Notes: generated by a model from the letters alone, not told the origin. 16,960 bases of DNA from Vibrio tasmaniensis 1F-187 (GCF_000272405.2 NZ_AJZM02000258.1:1-16960); one strand, 5' to 3'; shown: positions 1-7,819, numbered from the stretch's first letter. A program made the numbers and translations.

Positions 1-16
1 ACCGCTCTTCCGATCT
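1..16. other. Illumina adapter remnant (artefact)
   Basis: The first 16 bases (accgctcttccgatct) are identical to the 3' end of the older Illumina paired-end PE2 adapter/primer. They are not genomic. Genuine sequence probably starts at about base 17, so this edge is a contig end and the gene running off it is truncated by assembly, not by biology. Confidence 0.9.
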
Positions 17-40
17 CGGCTGTACTGCTGGGTTGTTCAT
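17..40 (-). CDS. 5' end of a gene after the sensor kinase, probably a LytTR response regulator (partial)
   Basis: Only eight codons are present (MNNPAVQP), reading off the left edge of the genuine sequence. The ATG at 38-40 is preceded by AGGA with a six-base spacer, a good ribosome binding site. The frame starts 72 bp downstream of the sensor-kinase stop on the same strand. LytS/YehU-type kinases are normally followed by their LytTR-domain response regulator, so that is the likely product, but the visible residues carry no diagnostic motif. The LytTR-like direct repeats upstream of the operon (6048-6096) support the idea. The call rests on context alone. Confidence 0.5.
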
Positions 41-112
41 GGTTAGTCCTTTAAATTCACACTGTAAATCGTCTATTTTTCGTCACTGTTCTGTGCTTTC
101 TGGTCTGTAATT

Positions 113-1147
113 CTAGGCGGCTGCATCAGTCAACGGTAACAAGATCGTTGAGACTACCCCACCTTCAGCGTGTTCAGTAATCGTTAGGCTCGCCTTATCA
201 CCATACAGGGTTTCTATTCTTTGACGAATATTGCTTAACCCAACACCGTGACCCGTATTCGCAGAAGGCGTTTTCAACCCAGCGCCATTATCAGCCACTT
301 CAATTTTTAGCTGCTGGGATTGTTGAGTAATACGAATATTCACTTGGCCACCAGCGGCTTTGGGTTCAATACCGTGTGTGAGTGCATTCTCGACCAAAGG
401 TTGAATCAAGAACGGTGGAATCACCTGCAATTCACTAATCTCGTGTGTTTCAATCGAGAACGTTAAGCGCTCCCCCAAGCGTATCTTTTGGATATTAAGA
501 TAAGCGTCTAACAAGTCGACCTCTTGTGCGATGGTCGATTGCTCGTTGCGGCTGTTTTTCAAAGTCACACGCAATAAGTCAGTCAGTTTTTCGAGCATCA
601 ACTTGGCTTTCGCGCTGTCACTCTCAATCAACACATTGATGGTCGCAAGTGTGTTGAACAAGAAGTGCGGTTCAATTTGGCTCTGTAGTTGTTTAAGCTG
701 ACTGAGCACCACCACCTTTTCTTGATCGGCCTGACGACGCTTGGCCACTTCCAATTCGTTATCGGCACGTAACTGCTGCTCTCGGGTATAGAAATAGTAA
801 TAGCAAACCGAACAGAAGATCACACCGAGCAACACGACAGATTTAAGGTCCGAGATATTGGCTCCGAAATATCCGTTCAACCAATAGTGCGCGTTCAAGG
901 TACCAAAGGTCATCGCGATCACCATTGAGATACCCACTTCAAGCGTTCGAGATGTCCTCTTAAACAACTTCACCAAGATGAAAGAAGAACCCACGGCGCT
1001 GTAACCAAAGCCAAAACTGATTGCCAGGTTAACCGTTAATCCGCCGCCCCAAATCGTATGGGTTGTAATCGCAATAAGAACACAAAATAGCGTGGTGAAC
1101 GCGAAACTCTTAATCCATGAAAATCGACTGTTTGAAGAAGTGTCCAT
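113..1147 (-). CDS. LytS/YehU-type membrane sensor histidine kinase
   Basis: This 344-residue protein has four predicted membrane segments (about 13-33, 37-61, 71-91 and 101-121). A charged linker, probably coiled coil (122-155), leads into a His_kinase-type (LytS family) dimerisation motif, QIEPHFLFNTL, with phospho-acceptor His161. The ATPase domain follows: N box near QPLVENALTHG (249-259), G1 box DNGAG (286-290) and G2 box GHGVGLSNIRQR (299-310). It lacks the GAF and large 5TM-LYT input domains of classical LytS, so the short membrane domain is presumably the sensor. Its ATG overlaps the preceding outer-membrane protein stop by one base (TAATG), indicating translational coupling, and AAGGG lies about 8 bases upstream. 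It should phosphorylate the truncated regulator that follows. The signal sensed is unknown. Family assignment is firm; pairing with the transporter operon is inferred from gene order. Confidence 0.93.
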   Translation of the reverse strand: MDTSSNSRFSWIKSFAFTTLFCVLIAITTHTIWGGGLTVNLAISFGFGYSAVGSSFILVKLFKRTSRTLEVGISMVIAMTFGTLNAHYWLNGYFGANISDLKSVVLLGVIFCSVCYYYFYTREQQLRADNELEVAKRRQADQEKVVVLSQLKQLQSQIEPHFLFNTLATINVLIESDSAKAKLMLEKLTDLLRVTLKNSRNEQSTIAQEVDLLDAYLNIQKIRLGERLTFSIETHEISELQVIPPFLIQPLVENALTHGIEPKAAGGQVNIRITQQSQQLKIEVADNGAGLKTPSANTGHGVGLSNIRQRIETLYGDKASLTITEHAEGGVVSTILLPLTDAAA

Positions 1148-2439
1148 TAAAATCGCCCTTTGATATTTAAGAGAATCATATGACTATCGGGTAAGCTGGC
1201 GTAAGCAGAATCACTTTTACCGCCTAGAAAGCGTGCAGCAAGTTCCAAATCCAACGATGAATTGCCATTATCTAATGCTTGATAATTGAGCCACTGAGTC
1301 GCAATAAAACCGCCGTCTTGAGGAGACAACATCACATCGAATGTTGGCGTAATATCTTCAAGCCAGCCATGTGTCGAATCCAAAGACCAGTGAAACATGA
1401 TGTTGTGCTGAACCAAATTGGCGTGTTGATAACCTTGCGCGTAAGACCCTGCCAGTGATGCTGTCATCGAATTAACCGACAAAGACTCGGCACTTTCTAT
1501 TGCACTTTGCCATTCAGAATTGCTCCAAGCGCGGCTATCAAACCAATATTCCAAGACCACATTGTGACCCGTGTCATTGGCCCATGTTAGTCCTGCCAAC
1601 GCTTGATAAGCTTCGCCCTGCTCTTCAAGATAAACCGGTTTAAGCAGTATGTTAGGCTGACTGTAGCCAAGGCTTTGTCGTTGATAGACCACCGAGCCAT
1701 GAAACTCCCAAGCGAGGTTCAACACCGACACTAAACTCGCCCCAAGCAAGCCGTGACGTACATCGTCATAATAAGCGACCCATTGATATTCGTGATCGCC
1801 CACCAGGTTATAACGACGCAGCCCAAAGCCTTGTTGTTGGTTCTGCTTTTCGAATTCATTTACGTCTTGAGAAGTCCATGACGAATCGCTGTAAAGCAGT
1901 GTCCATTCTCCCGTCATATCGAACAGTGACGCCGAGGCCACACCCGCGCCCTCTTCTGCGACAATACCCACTGGGTTTTGTCGATACGGCTTGATGATGT
2001 CTAACGGTCGATAGCCATAACCCACGCCCCAATCCAAACGAACCTTACCAAGCGTAATATCAAGATAGTGGTCACCGATTAATGAATTCGACAGCTCAAC
2101 ACCACCTTGCCAAAACAACTCACGCACAATGAATTCAGATTCAAAGCTTGCGTCTTGTTGTTGAGGGTTATTGCTTAGAATATCGTTGGCTTTCACTGCG
2201 AACAGACCAAGCCAATTGTCATATCCAACCTCAAGATCCAACAAGCCATTCAAAGACTGACGATTATCAGATGGTAAAGGGCTAAATGGCGACTCTCGCG
2301 ATTCAATCGCTTCTGCACTGAGTTGCCAGTCCCACGCCAAGCTCAGATCGTCCGCTTGAATCGGGTGACTCACACAAGACAAGGCAAGCAAAGTAGCGAT
2401 TGAAGACTTAATGTGGAATCGGCGATTGGAAGCTTTCAT
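1147..2439 (-). CDS. Predicted outer-membrane beta-barrel protein of the export operon
   Basis: The protein has 430 residues from the chosen start. It has a signal peptide (about 1-29, cleavage after HPIQA), then a sequence rich in alternating polar and aromatic strands, and ends in Phe (IKGRF), typical of outer-membrane beta-barrels recognised by BamA. A stretch around 135-165 (GKVRLDWGVGYGYRP then DIIKP) recalls the WG...D.I.P pattern of DUF1302-like outer-membrane proteins found with LolA-like proteins and lipid transporters, but I cannot confirm the family. Start choice: a GTG at 2446-2448 abuts the previous stop, but the ATG at 2437-2439 has AGGTGA about five bases upstream, overlapping that stop, so the ATG is preferred. 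The gene lies between a LolA-like gene and a sensor kinase, suggesting it is the outer-membrane end of the pathway. Its cargo is unknown. Confidence 0.8.
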   Translation of the reverse strand: MKASNRRFHIKSSIATLLALSCVSHPIQADDLSLAWDWQLSAEAIESRESPFSPLPSDNRQSLNGLLDLEVGYDNWLGLFAVKANDILSNNPQQQDASFESEFIVRELFWQGGVELSNSLIGDHYLDITLGKVRLDWGVGYGYRPLDIIKPYRQNPVGIVAEEGAGVASASLFDMTGEWTLLYSDSSWTSQDVNEFEKQNQQQGFGLRRYNLVGDHEYQWVAYYDDVRHGLLGASLVSVLNLAWEFHGSVVYQRQSLGYSQPNILLKPVYLEEQGEAYQALAGLTWANDTGHNVVLEYWFDSRAWSNSEWQSAIESAESLSVNSMTASLAGSYAQGYQHANLVQHNIMFHWSLDSTHGWLEDITPTFDVMLSPQDGGFIATQWLNYQALDNGNSSLDLELAARFLGGKSDSAYASLPDSHMILLNIKGRF

Positions 2440-2448
2440 GACGCTCAC

Positions 2449-3231
2449 CTACAGCCCAGACACGCTGTTACGCGATAAGTAAGCAGGGTTGTAATACTTG
2501 TCTTCCAAGCTTTGCTCAATCACTTCGCGATACTCAATCACGGTTTTCTTGCTTGGTTGAATCTTATCGAGCAAGGTCATCGACATCACTGTGGGTAATC
2601 CATCACGCACACCTTCAGTAAACCACGCTTGTTTCGCCAGCTTTCCTGAACGCAGATAAAGATCCGCTTTAACTGGAAACGCTCGGTCTGCCGTTAACCA
2701 CAGATCAATCGATTGATAACTGGCACCCTTGGTTTTCGCCGCGAGCTTTAGGTGATGGGTATCGAGTGTCTCGCCAGTCGGCATCTCAACCTGTTGCTCG
2801 GCAACCCACTCACCTTGGTAATCTTCGCTCCAAGTGAGCGTCGAGATATCCCCCACAGAAGCTTCTCCCAATAGCTTTTGCATCGGTGTGATACGAATTG
2901 GGCGACGAGATTTCGGCATCAGTAGCCAATAATTATCTTCTATCATCAGCATCTTTTGACCAGCCTCAACGGCTGATTTAAAGACCACTAATGACTCTCG
3001 GTTTGGCCTTGTGTAGACGTTGTATTCACGGGTTTTGTCCAGTTGCTCGTCTTGATACAGCGCCACCAAAGACACTACCTTAGAGGCTTGTGCGCTGTTC
3101 AAACGATAGCTGTCTGCCTTGGCAATCATCTCAGTGACTTGTTGTGAATCAACCGCCCAGCTTGGTGTCGATACTAAAACCAGAACCAATACAGAACCTA
3201 AAACAGTGAGTAAACGAGTAAATTTATACAT
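2449..3231 (-). CDS. LolA-like outer membrane lipoprotein-sorting family protein (periplasmic)
   Basis: This 260-residue protein has a clear signal peptide (hydrophobic 7-22, cleavage near SWA/VDS at about 26). The mature part resembles the COG2834 'outer membrane lipoprotein-sorting' proteins: strand-rich, with YNVYTRPNRESLVVF (70-84), WLLMPKSRRPIRI (102-114) and a following LLGEASVGDI segment. There is no lipobox cysteine, so it should be soluble in the periplasm. LolA folds are open barrels that carry acyl chains. Next to an FtsX-type permease and an outer-membrane protein, a shuttle for lipid or lipoprotein is the natural inference. It starts 8 bp inside the permease gene's 3' end and has a strong GGAGG site nine bases before the ATG. 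It is not the housekeeping LolA (no such context). The substrate is unknown. Confidence 0.85.
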   Translation of the reverse strand: MYKFTRLLTVLGSVLVLVLVSTPSWAVDSQQVTEMIAKADSYRLNSAQASKVVSLVALYQDEQLDKTREYNVYTRPNRESLVVFKSAVEAGQKMLMIEDNYWLLMPKSRRPIRITPMQKLLGEASVGDISTLTWSEDYQGEWVAEQQVEMPTGETLDTHHLKLAAKTKGASYQSIDLWLTADRAFPVKADLYLRSGKLAKQAWFTEGVRDGLPTVMSMTLLDKIQPSKKTVIEYREVIEQSLEDKYYNPAYLSRNSVSGL

Positions 3232-4522
3232 AAACCAGCGCCTCCGTGATTGGCTTATTCACGCCTTTGCGAGCAGAGAAATAAGCTGCCAGCAAACATA
3301 TCGTCAGCACACCTAAAGTAGCGTAACCAACCAATTCTAATGAGAAGTAAATGTTGAGTGGGTAGCCTTCGGTTCGACCCGGAGGTGGTGGCATTTGGAT
3401 ATCAACCACCAGCAATAACACCGACACTAAGCCACTCACTAATGCGCCTATCGCGCTGCCAATCACAGCCAGCAATCCCGCCTCTTTTAAGAAGCCTGTG
3501 ACGATTTCAGAGGGGTAACTCCCGAGTGCCGACAAGGTGCCGATTTCACGAGTACGTTCTGTCACCGACATGGTCATAGTGTTAAACAAAGACACGAACA
3601 CCACCAATGCCATCACTGCGCCCATGATGCCGAAGATACGGTCGTAAAGATCTTTAACCTTGGTGTAGAAAAACGCGCGATCTTGCCATGGGGTGATCTC
3701 GATCTCTGCGCCTTGATCGTTTTGGCTCGCGCTATTTCGATCTAAAGCAGTTTGGATACGCTGTTGAACGGTCGAGGTCTTGTTGGTTTCAAATAGGAAC
3801 ACCGACAAGGTACTGACTTTGTCTGAGGCCAAAAGCTCTTGAGCAGTGGTGATGTGTACGTAAAGCTGACGCTTATCCAGCTCAGGCACCCCTGTCGAGT
3901 AGATGCCCTGCACCTTAAAATCAAAGGCATTCAAAGCGCCATCACTAGTAGTCGCAAGCAGTGTAACCCAATCACCAACCGCAACTTTGAGGTTACGAGC
4001 AAGGTCAGTTCCTAGCATCACTTGTGGTTCTTGGCTGTCGTATCTTGGGGATTTCACATCCGACAGGGTTTGCCCGCTGCGCACATCAAGGAAAGGTCCT
4101 TTCATATCGAACTCACGCTCATTCACGCCTGTTCCCATAAAAATGGTCGACTTGCTGCCGTTAGACACCAAACCGCTGAAATAGACTCGCGGCTGCACAC
4201 CACGCACGTCGCTGTCGCCAATAATGCTCTTGGTTAGCGCTTGAACGTTGTCCAGACCATTGCTCAGCGGCATGTCTTCGTCTTGTTCAAAGTATCCCGG
4301 CGTGCTCAAAGTAAGATGACCAGTATCTCGAGCGGTCGATTCTCTCAAAGATTCGTAGGTGTAAAGCCCGTAACCTCCTGCCGACGTCAGCGCAAATACC
4401 GCAATGGCGATAATCAATACCGAAAGCAGACTGCGGCGACCATTTCTTAATAAATTAAGCCACGCCAAACGCACCGAAGTTGGAAGTAAAAACGTGCTCA
4501 TTCTTTGTGTTAACTTGCCCAT
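3224..4522 (-). CDS. FtsX/MacB-type ABC transporter permease
   Basis: This 432-residue protein has the LolC/E-MacB plan: a TM helix near the N terminus (about 30-52), a large periplasmic domain (about 55-290), then three TM helices (about 295-317, 344-372 and 391-415). The FtsX-domain hallmark MSVTERTREIGTLSALGS lies at 318-335, and a proline-rich MPPPPGR loop at 377-383. Such permeases do not pass substrate through the membrane; they transmit ATPase motion to extract lipids, lipoproteins or peptides at the periplasmic face (family knowledge). The first ATG (4522) has GGAGG seven bases upstream and overlaps the ATPase stop by 13 bp, so it is preferred over the Met at 4501. It works with the ATPase encoded upstream and probably hands cargo to the LolA-like protein downstream. 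Confidence 0.93.
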   Translation of the reverse strand: MGKLTQRMSTFLLPTSVRLAWLNLLRNGRRSLLSVLIIAIAVFALTSAGGYGLYTYESLRESTARDTGHLTLSTPGYFEQDEDMPLSNGLDNVQALTKSIIGDSDVRGVQPRVYFSGLVSNGSKSTIFMGTGVNEREFDMKGPFLDVRSGQTLSDVKSPRYDSQEPQVMLGTDLARNLKVAVGDWVTLLATTSDGALNAFDFKVQGIYSTGVPELDKRQLYVHITTAQELLASDKVSTLSVFLFETNKTSTVQQRIQTALDRNSASQNDQGAEIEITPWQDRAFFYTKVKDLYDRIFGIMGAVMALVVFVSLFNTMTMSVTERTREIGTLSALGSYPSEIVTGFLKEAGLLAVIGSAIGALVSGLVSVLLLVVDIQMPPPPGRTEGYPLNIYFSLELVGYATLGVLTICLLAAYFSARKGVNKPITEALVYV

Positions 4523-5208
4523 GAGATCGCCTCCGTGGTTACAGCTTGTGGCGCCAGTTGACCGTCGATAAGTTCAATGACTCGATCGCAGCGCTGTGCC
4601 ATTCTTGGGTCGTGCGTTGCGACAATAAAAGTCGTGCCCATTTCGTGGCCAAGCTCTTTCATAATGTCGATCACAAGGTTGGCGGTGTGGCTGTCTAAGC
4701 TAGCGGTCGGCTCATCGGCAATCACCAAGCTTGGGTTATGGATAAGGGCTCTGGCTATCGCAACACGTTGCTGCTGACCGCCTGAAAGGTTGTCTGGACG
4801 GTGATGAACGTAATCTCCTAGCCCAACACGCTCTAACATCTCTTGAGCTCTGGTCTGCTGTTCTTGTTTTGAGCATTGGTTCAACATCAATGGGTAAGCG
4901 ACGTTTTCTAGCGCCGTCATCACAGGAACCAAATTGAAGCGCTGAAATACAAAACCCAACGACTGACGACGAAAACGTGCAGCGGCGATTTTCTCTGTCG
5001 GATATGGTTGGCCATCAATATTTATCTCGCCTCGGTAGTCCATATCCAACAATCCAAGAATATTCAAAAGTGTGCTTTTCCCTGACCCAGACGGCCCACA
5101 CAGCGCCACCATTTCACCGCGTTGGATATGTCCATCGACCCCGTTTAATGCATCAACACGTTGACCGCCCGTGACATATGCTTTGCCGATATTTTTAAAT
5201 TCAATCAT
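4510..5208 (-). CDS. LolD/MacB-type ABC transporter ATP-binding protein
   Basis: This 232-residue protein is a complete nucleotide-binding domain: Walker A GPSGSGKST (38-46), Q-loop Gln89 (VFQRFNLVP), signature LSGGQQQR (141-148), Walker B LVIADEP (161-167) with D-loop SLD, and switch His199 (ATHD). The FQxFNLxP Q-loop and ADEPTASLD are typical of the MacB/LolD/FtsE subgroup that pairs with FtsX-type permeases, and the gene overlaps just such a permease. A ribosome binding site (GAGGA) lies about eight bases before the ATG. The C-terminal Thr-Glu-Ala codons also carry the Shine-Dalgarno sequence of the permease gene. It energises the complex from the cytoplasmic face. All catalytic motifs are intact. 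Confidence 0.96.
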   Translation of the reverse strand: MIEFKNIGKAYVTGGQRVDALNGVDGHIQRGEMVALCGPSGSGKSTLLNILGLLDMDYRGEINIDGQPYPTEKIAAARFRRQSLGFVFQRFNLVPVMTALENVAYPLMLNQCSKQEQQTRAQEMLERVGLGDYVHHRPDNLSGGQQQRVAIARALIHNPSLVIADEPTASLDSHTANLVIDIMKELGHEMGTTFIVATHDPRMAQRCDRVIELIDGQLAPQAVTTEAISWAS

Positions 5209-5234
5209 TTCGTTGTCCTCTTATTACCAATCCA

Positions 5235-5315
5235 TTCTCAAGCTCTCGCAAGCCGAAATTGAGCTTTCACAGCTGTTATTTGGCTTTGGCAACTGTTACT
5301 TGGCTTTCGCTATTA
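5235..5315. repeat. Degenerate ~20-bp tandem repeat (about 4 units) across a stop codon
   Basis: Four consecutive units of 20-21 bp lie at 5235-5255, 5256-5275, 5276-5295 and 5296-5315. The best two (ttatttggctttggcaactg and ttacttggctttcgctatta) differ at few positions, and the first two are more decayed but share the central GCTTTC/GCTCTC core. The stop codon of the upstream secreted protein (complement 5296-5298) sits exactly on a unit boundary, and the array fills most of the gap before the ATPase gene. Confidence 0.7.
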
Positions 5316-5976
5316 GGGCCTTCGCTGTCATGGTCTCGATGTTTCCGGCATCGGTATTTTCCATTTTTTCAAGCCACACCTGTGCTTGCTCGAAGTCTTC
5401 AGCACGAATCGATGCGGTAATGGCGTAACGGTAAATCCATGAGGTCGCAGCGAAATGTTGTTGTTGGAAATCATCTTCCGCAAGTAACGAGAGGAACAAG
5501 TCATAACCACGATCGAAATGGTTAAACATGTCGGGTAGCGAGGTGTAAGTAACGGCGGCCATTGCGCGAGTTAGGTAAGAATCTGGCAGCCCTTGAACAC
5601 GAGGTTGCTCATGAATCGGTTGGTCTTCGTCTTTCAGCAGCACCAGTGATTTATCAATGGTTGATAAGCCTTTCTCCACATACTTCATCTTGTTCCAAGG
5701 TAAGAACGCATCACGCCCCATCAGGGTTTCTGTGCTGCCTAGATAAACCAAAGTCAGTGGCGTAGCACCATTTTGTTGTAACGTGTCATTCAGGCGTTCA
5801 TACGCTACTTCAACCAAGTCTTCATTGCCTTGCGCGGCTTGATTATAGATATCGAGCACGTCAGAGCTTGGGTTAGCCAAAGCTAACGACGGTGCAAAAG
5901 AAACAAGCGCAATCAGTAATGAACGCTTAAGCAGAGAAGTGGTAGAGCCTGAATTAAATGAGTGTGAAGTAGTCAT
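5296..5976 (-). CDS. Secreted helical-repeat (TPR-like) protein, first gene of the export operon
   Basis: This 226-residue protein has an N-terminal signal peptide: basic LLKRS, a hydrophobic stretch of about 17-33 and cleavage near LALA/NPSS. The mature part looks all-helical, with TPR-like helix pairs (for example DLVEVAYERLNDTLQQNG and AEDFEQAQVWLEKMENTDAG). I do not recognise a named family. It is the first gene of the operon, 87 bp before the ABC ATPase gene, in a gap filled by a short tandem repeat. A periplasmic accessory or adaptor role for the exporter is a guess from position. Start: the ATG at 5976 follows AAGGGA by about nine bases. The LytTR-like direct repeats lie 70-120 bp upstream, so this is probably where operon transcription begins. 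Confidence 0.8.
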   Translation of the reverse strand: MTTSHSFNSGSTTSLLKRSLLIALVSFAPSLALANPSSDVLDIYNQAAQGNEDLVEVAYERLNDTLQQNGATPLTLVYLGSTETLMGRDAFLPWNKMKYVEKGLSTIDKSLVLLKDEDQPIHEQPRVQGLPDSYLTRAMAAVTYTSLPDMFNHFDRGYDLFLSLLAEDDFQQQHFAATSWIYRYAITASIRAEDFEQAQVWLEKMENTDAGNIETMTAKALIAKAK

Positions 5977-6014
5977 GATTTCTAATCCCTTTCAAATGTT
6001 GACGTTGAAAGGTT

Positions 6015-6043
6015 AACTAGAATTTGTCATGCCGTTTTATCAA
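6015..6043 (-). promoter_or_regulatory. Possible weak sigma70 promoter for the export operon
   Basis: On the minus strand a TTGATA hexamer (6038-6043) is followed after 16 bp by TCTAGT (6016-6021), a 4/6 match to TATAAT. It lies immediately downstream of the three direct repeats, with only four bases between repeat 3 and the -35. That is the arrangement expected for an activator-dependent promoter. The match is weak and this is a suggestion only. Confidence 0.3.
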
Positions 6044-6047
6044 TGCG

Positions 6048-6096
6048 ACGAATGGTAATTACGAGGAGTGAATGGTTGTTCGAGAGTGTGAACGGT
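6048..6096 (-). promoter_or_regulatory. Triple direct repeat, putative LytTR response-regulator binding site
   Basis: Read on the minus strand, three 9-bp repeats occur: ACCGTTCAC (6088-6096), ACCATTCAC (6068-6076) and ACCATTCGT (6048-6056). They are spaced at exactly 20 bp (11-bp spacers), about two helical turns. LytTR-domain regulators bind pairs of 9-bp direct repeats of the form [TA][AC][CA]GTTN[AG][TG] about one to two turns apart, and E. coli BtsR/YehT recognises ACC[G/A]CT[C/T]A direct repeats. These repeats fit that style closely. They sit just upstream of the operon that ends in a LytS-type kinase and its presumed regulator, so autoregulation is the simplest reading. Confidence 0.6.
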
Positions 6097-6120
6097 AAAG
6101 AGAGACAAAAAATACAGACA

Positions 6121-6147
6121 AAAAAATAGCCGCTCAATGGCGGCTAT
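6121..6147 (-). terminator. Intrinsic terminator of the chemoreceptor gene
   Basis: An 8-bp stem (6126-6133 with 6140-6147, ATAGCCGC/GCGGCTAT) and a six-base loop are followed on the minus strand by a run of T (complement of 6121-6126). It lies about 60 bp beyond the chemoreceptor stop. It also insulates the export-operon promoter from read-through. Confidence 0.85.
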
Positions 6148-6208
6148 CTTGTCATGGTCTAAATCAACTATGCTTCACATCTAAAGAAAAGGCACACTGC
6201 ATGACTCA

Positions 6209-7819
6209 TTATTTATCTAACTTAAAGAAACTTAGCTCTGAGTTGAGTTCTTTCGTCACTTCAACAACGCTTTGGTTTGCTTGTGCAGATTGATCAATGC
6301 CTTCAATGTTTTGTTGAACCAATATGTTCATATTTTCAAGCTGTGTCGATATATCTGTCGTAACGGCACTTTGCTCTTCTGATGCCGTAGCAACGATGGC
6401 ATTCACTTCTGAAATACTTAAAACCTTTTCTGATATCGAATGAAAAGATTGAGCAAGCTCATCGGTCGTAGACTTTGTTAAGCGCATCAGTTCAACGTTT
6501 TTCACCATAGATTCATCCGCTTGCTTAGATTGGTCTTGTAACTGCGCAATGATCTCTTGAATATCGATAGTCGACTGCTGAGTTTTCCCAGCCAAAGCTC
6601 TTACTTCATCAGCAACAACAGCAAACCCTCTTCCTTGCTCACCGGCTCTAGCCGCTTCAATCGCGGCATTAAGCGCTAACAAGTTGGTTTGCTCAGAGAT
6701 GTTCTTAATTACCTCAACAACACTGCTGATACGCTCTGAGTGCTCTCTAAGTAAATTCACGACCGTTTGAGTTTCTGATATTGATTCAGAAATTTCTTCT
6801 GTCGTGTCAGTTGAGTTTTTCAATGTTCCATGGCTTAGCTGAATAATGTCATTCGCTTCCATCGCTGACTGCTCAGCTCTTTGTGCGTTGTCTGCAACAT
6901 CTCTTGCTGTTGAAGATAACTCAGTCGCGGCCGTCGCGATTTGCTCTACCGATGATAGTTCATTCAAAGAGTTACTCTGGGATCGCTCTATCAGAGCTAA
7001 AGACTCTTCTTGCTTTTGGTTAATTGAATTCATGCTTACACCTGCCTGTGACAGGATATCATTCAATTTTGCAGACAGTTGAGACAAAGAATCTGAAATA
7101 GTGTCGAGCTCATTTCCACCCTCTTTCAATTTAACGTCCGATAAACGTCCATTCTCAAGGGCTCTAATCCAATTTACGATCAATGGCAAATTTCTCAATT
7201 CTCTTTTCACTAGGAAATAAGATGAGCCAGAAGCAACGATAGAAGAGAAAAGAACCAGCCACCATGAGAAAGAAGAGTTGGACTCTAAAACTGAATCAGA
7301 ATGGGCTAATTCTTCCTTAGCGACGTCCAATTGCAATGAGATCAATTCACCAAGAACGCCTCCCATATCATCAACAAGGAGATAAAGCTGAGTGATCATC
7401 TCAGAATCATCAATCATCATATTTCTATGTTTATCAAGAATTAATGGTACTTCTCGCTCCACCTTGTCTATTTTAAGTTGAAGCTCTTTTGCCAACCCCT
7501 CTTCTTCTCGTGTTAGCTGCGTTGCCAGATAATGAAGGAATAGCTCATGAGCCTCTTTCATCGCAACAGAAACACCAGAATAAAAAGCCGTCTGCTCTAT
7601 CATTCCCACATGGTATTTATTCGCCGCATCAATCACGCTTACCGCGTACAAATCCGAAATACTTTTCAAATCAGATAACGGAATGACTCGGTCCTCGTAC
7701 ACAGAGTGAAAACTGTCCATAACCTCATTTGAAGTAGCTTCGCTTTTTAAGTTGCTTACAACTAAAAAGATAGAAAAGAACAGTGGAACTAGAAGAAGCT
7801 TTGTTGATATTGATTTCAT
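6209..7819 (-). CDS. Methyl-accepting chemotaxis protein
   Basis: This 536-residue chemoreceptor has an N-terminal TM helix (about 7-23) and a helical periplasmic sensor of about 160 residues (24-184), probably a four-helix-bundle 4HB_MCP type. TM2 (about 185-204), a HAMP-like segment (205-260) and a long cytoplasmic coiled-coil signalling domain follow. The hairpin tip that binds CheA/CheW is intact: [20 protein letters not shown] and [15 protein letters not shown] (about 373-407). There is no C-terminal NWxxF-type CheR-docking pentapeptide (it ends FFKLDK), as in many Vibrio receptors. The ligand cannot be told. The ribosome binding site is weak (AGGG about five bases before the ATG). The gene is monocistronic, with a terminator downstream. 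Confidence 0.95.
   Translation of the reverse strand: MKSISTKLLLVPLFFSIFLVVSNLKSEATSNEVMDSFHSVYEDRVIPLSDLKSISDLYAVSVIDAANKYHVGMIEQTAFYSGVSVAMKEAHELFLHYLATQLTREEEGLAKELQLKIDKVEREVPLILDKHRNMMIDDSEMITQLYLLVDDMGGVLGELISLQLDVAKEELAHSDSVLESNSSFSWWLVLFSSIVASGSSYFLVKRELRNLPLIVNWIRALENGRLSDVKLKEGGNELDTISDSLSQLSAKLNDILSQAGVSMNSINQKQEESLALIERSQSNSLNELSSVEQIATAATELSSTARDVADNAQRAEQSAMEANDIIQLSHGTLKNSTDTTEEISESISETQTVVNLLREHSERISSVVEVIKNISEQTNLLALNAAIEAARAGEQGRGFAVVADEVRALAGKTQQSTIDIQEIIAQLQDQSKQADESMVKNVELMRLTKSTTDELAQSFHSISEKVLSISEVNAIVATASEEQSAVTTDISTQLENMNILVQQNIEGIDQSAQANQSVVEVTKELNSELSFFKLDK

Noticed and set aside
2440..2448. GTG start three codons upstream for the outer-membrane protein gene
   Set aside because: The GTG directly abuts the previous stop with no ribosome binding site at the right distance, whereas AGGTGA is well placed for the ATG at 2437-2439.
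3903..4450. Several 69-93 codon plus-strand frames opposite the permease
   Set aside because: Antisense shadows of a well-supported permease gene; no motifs.
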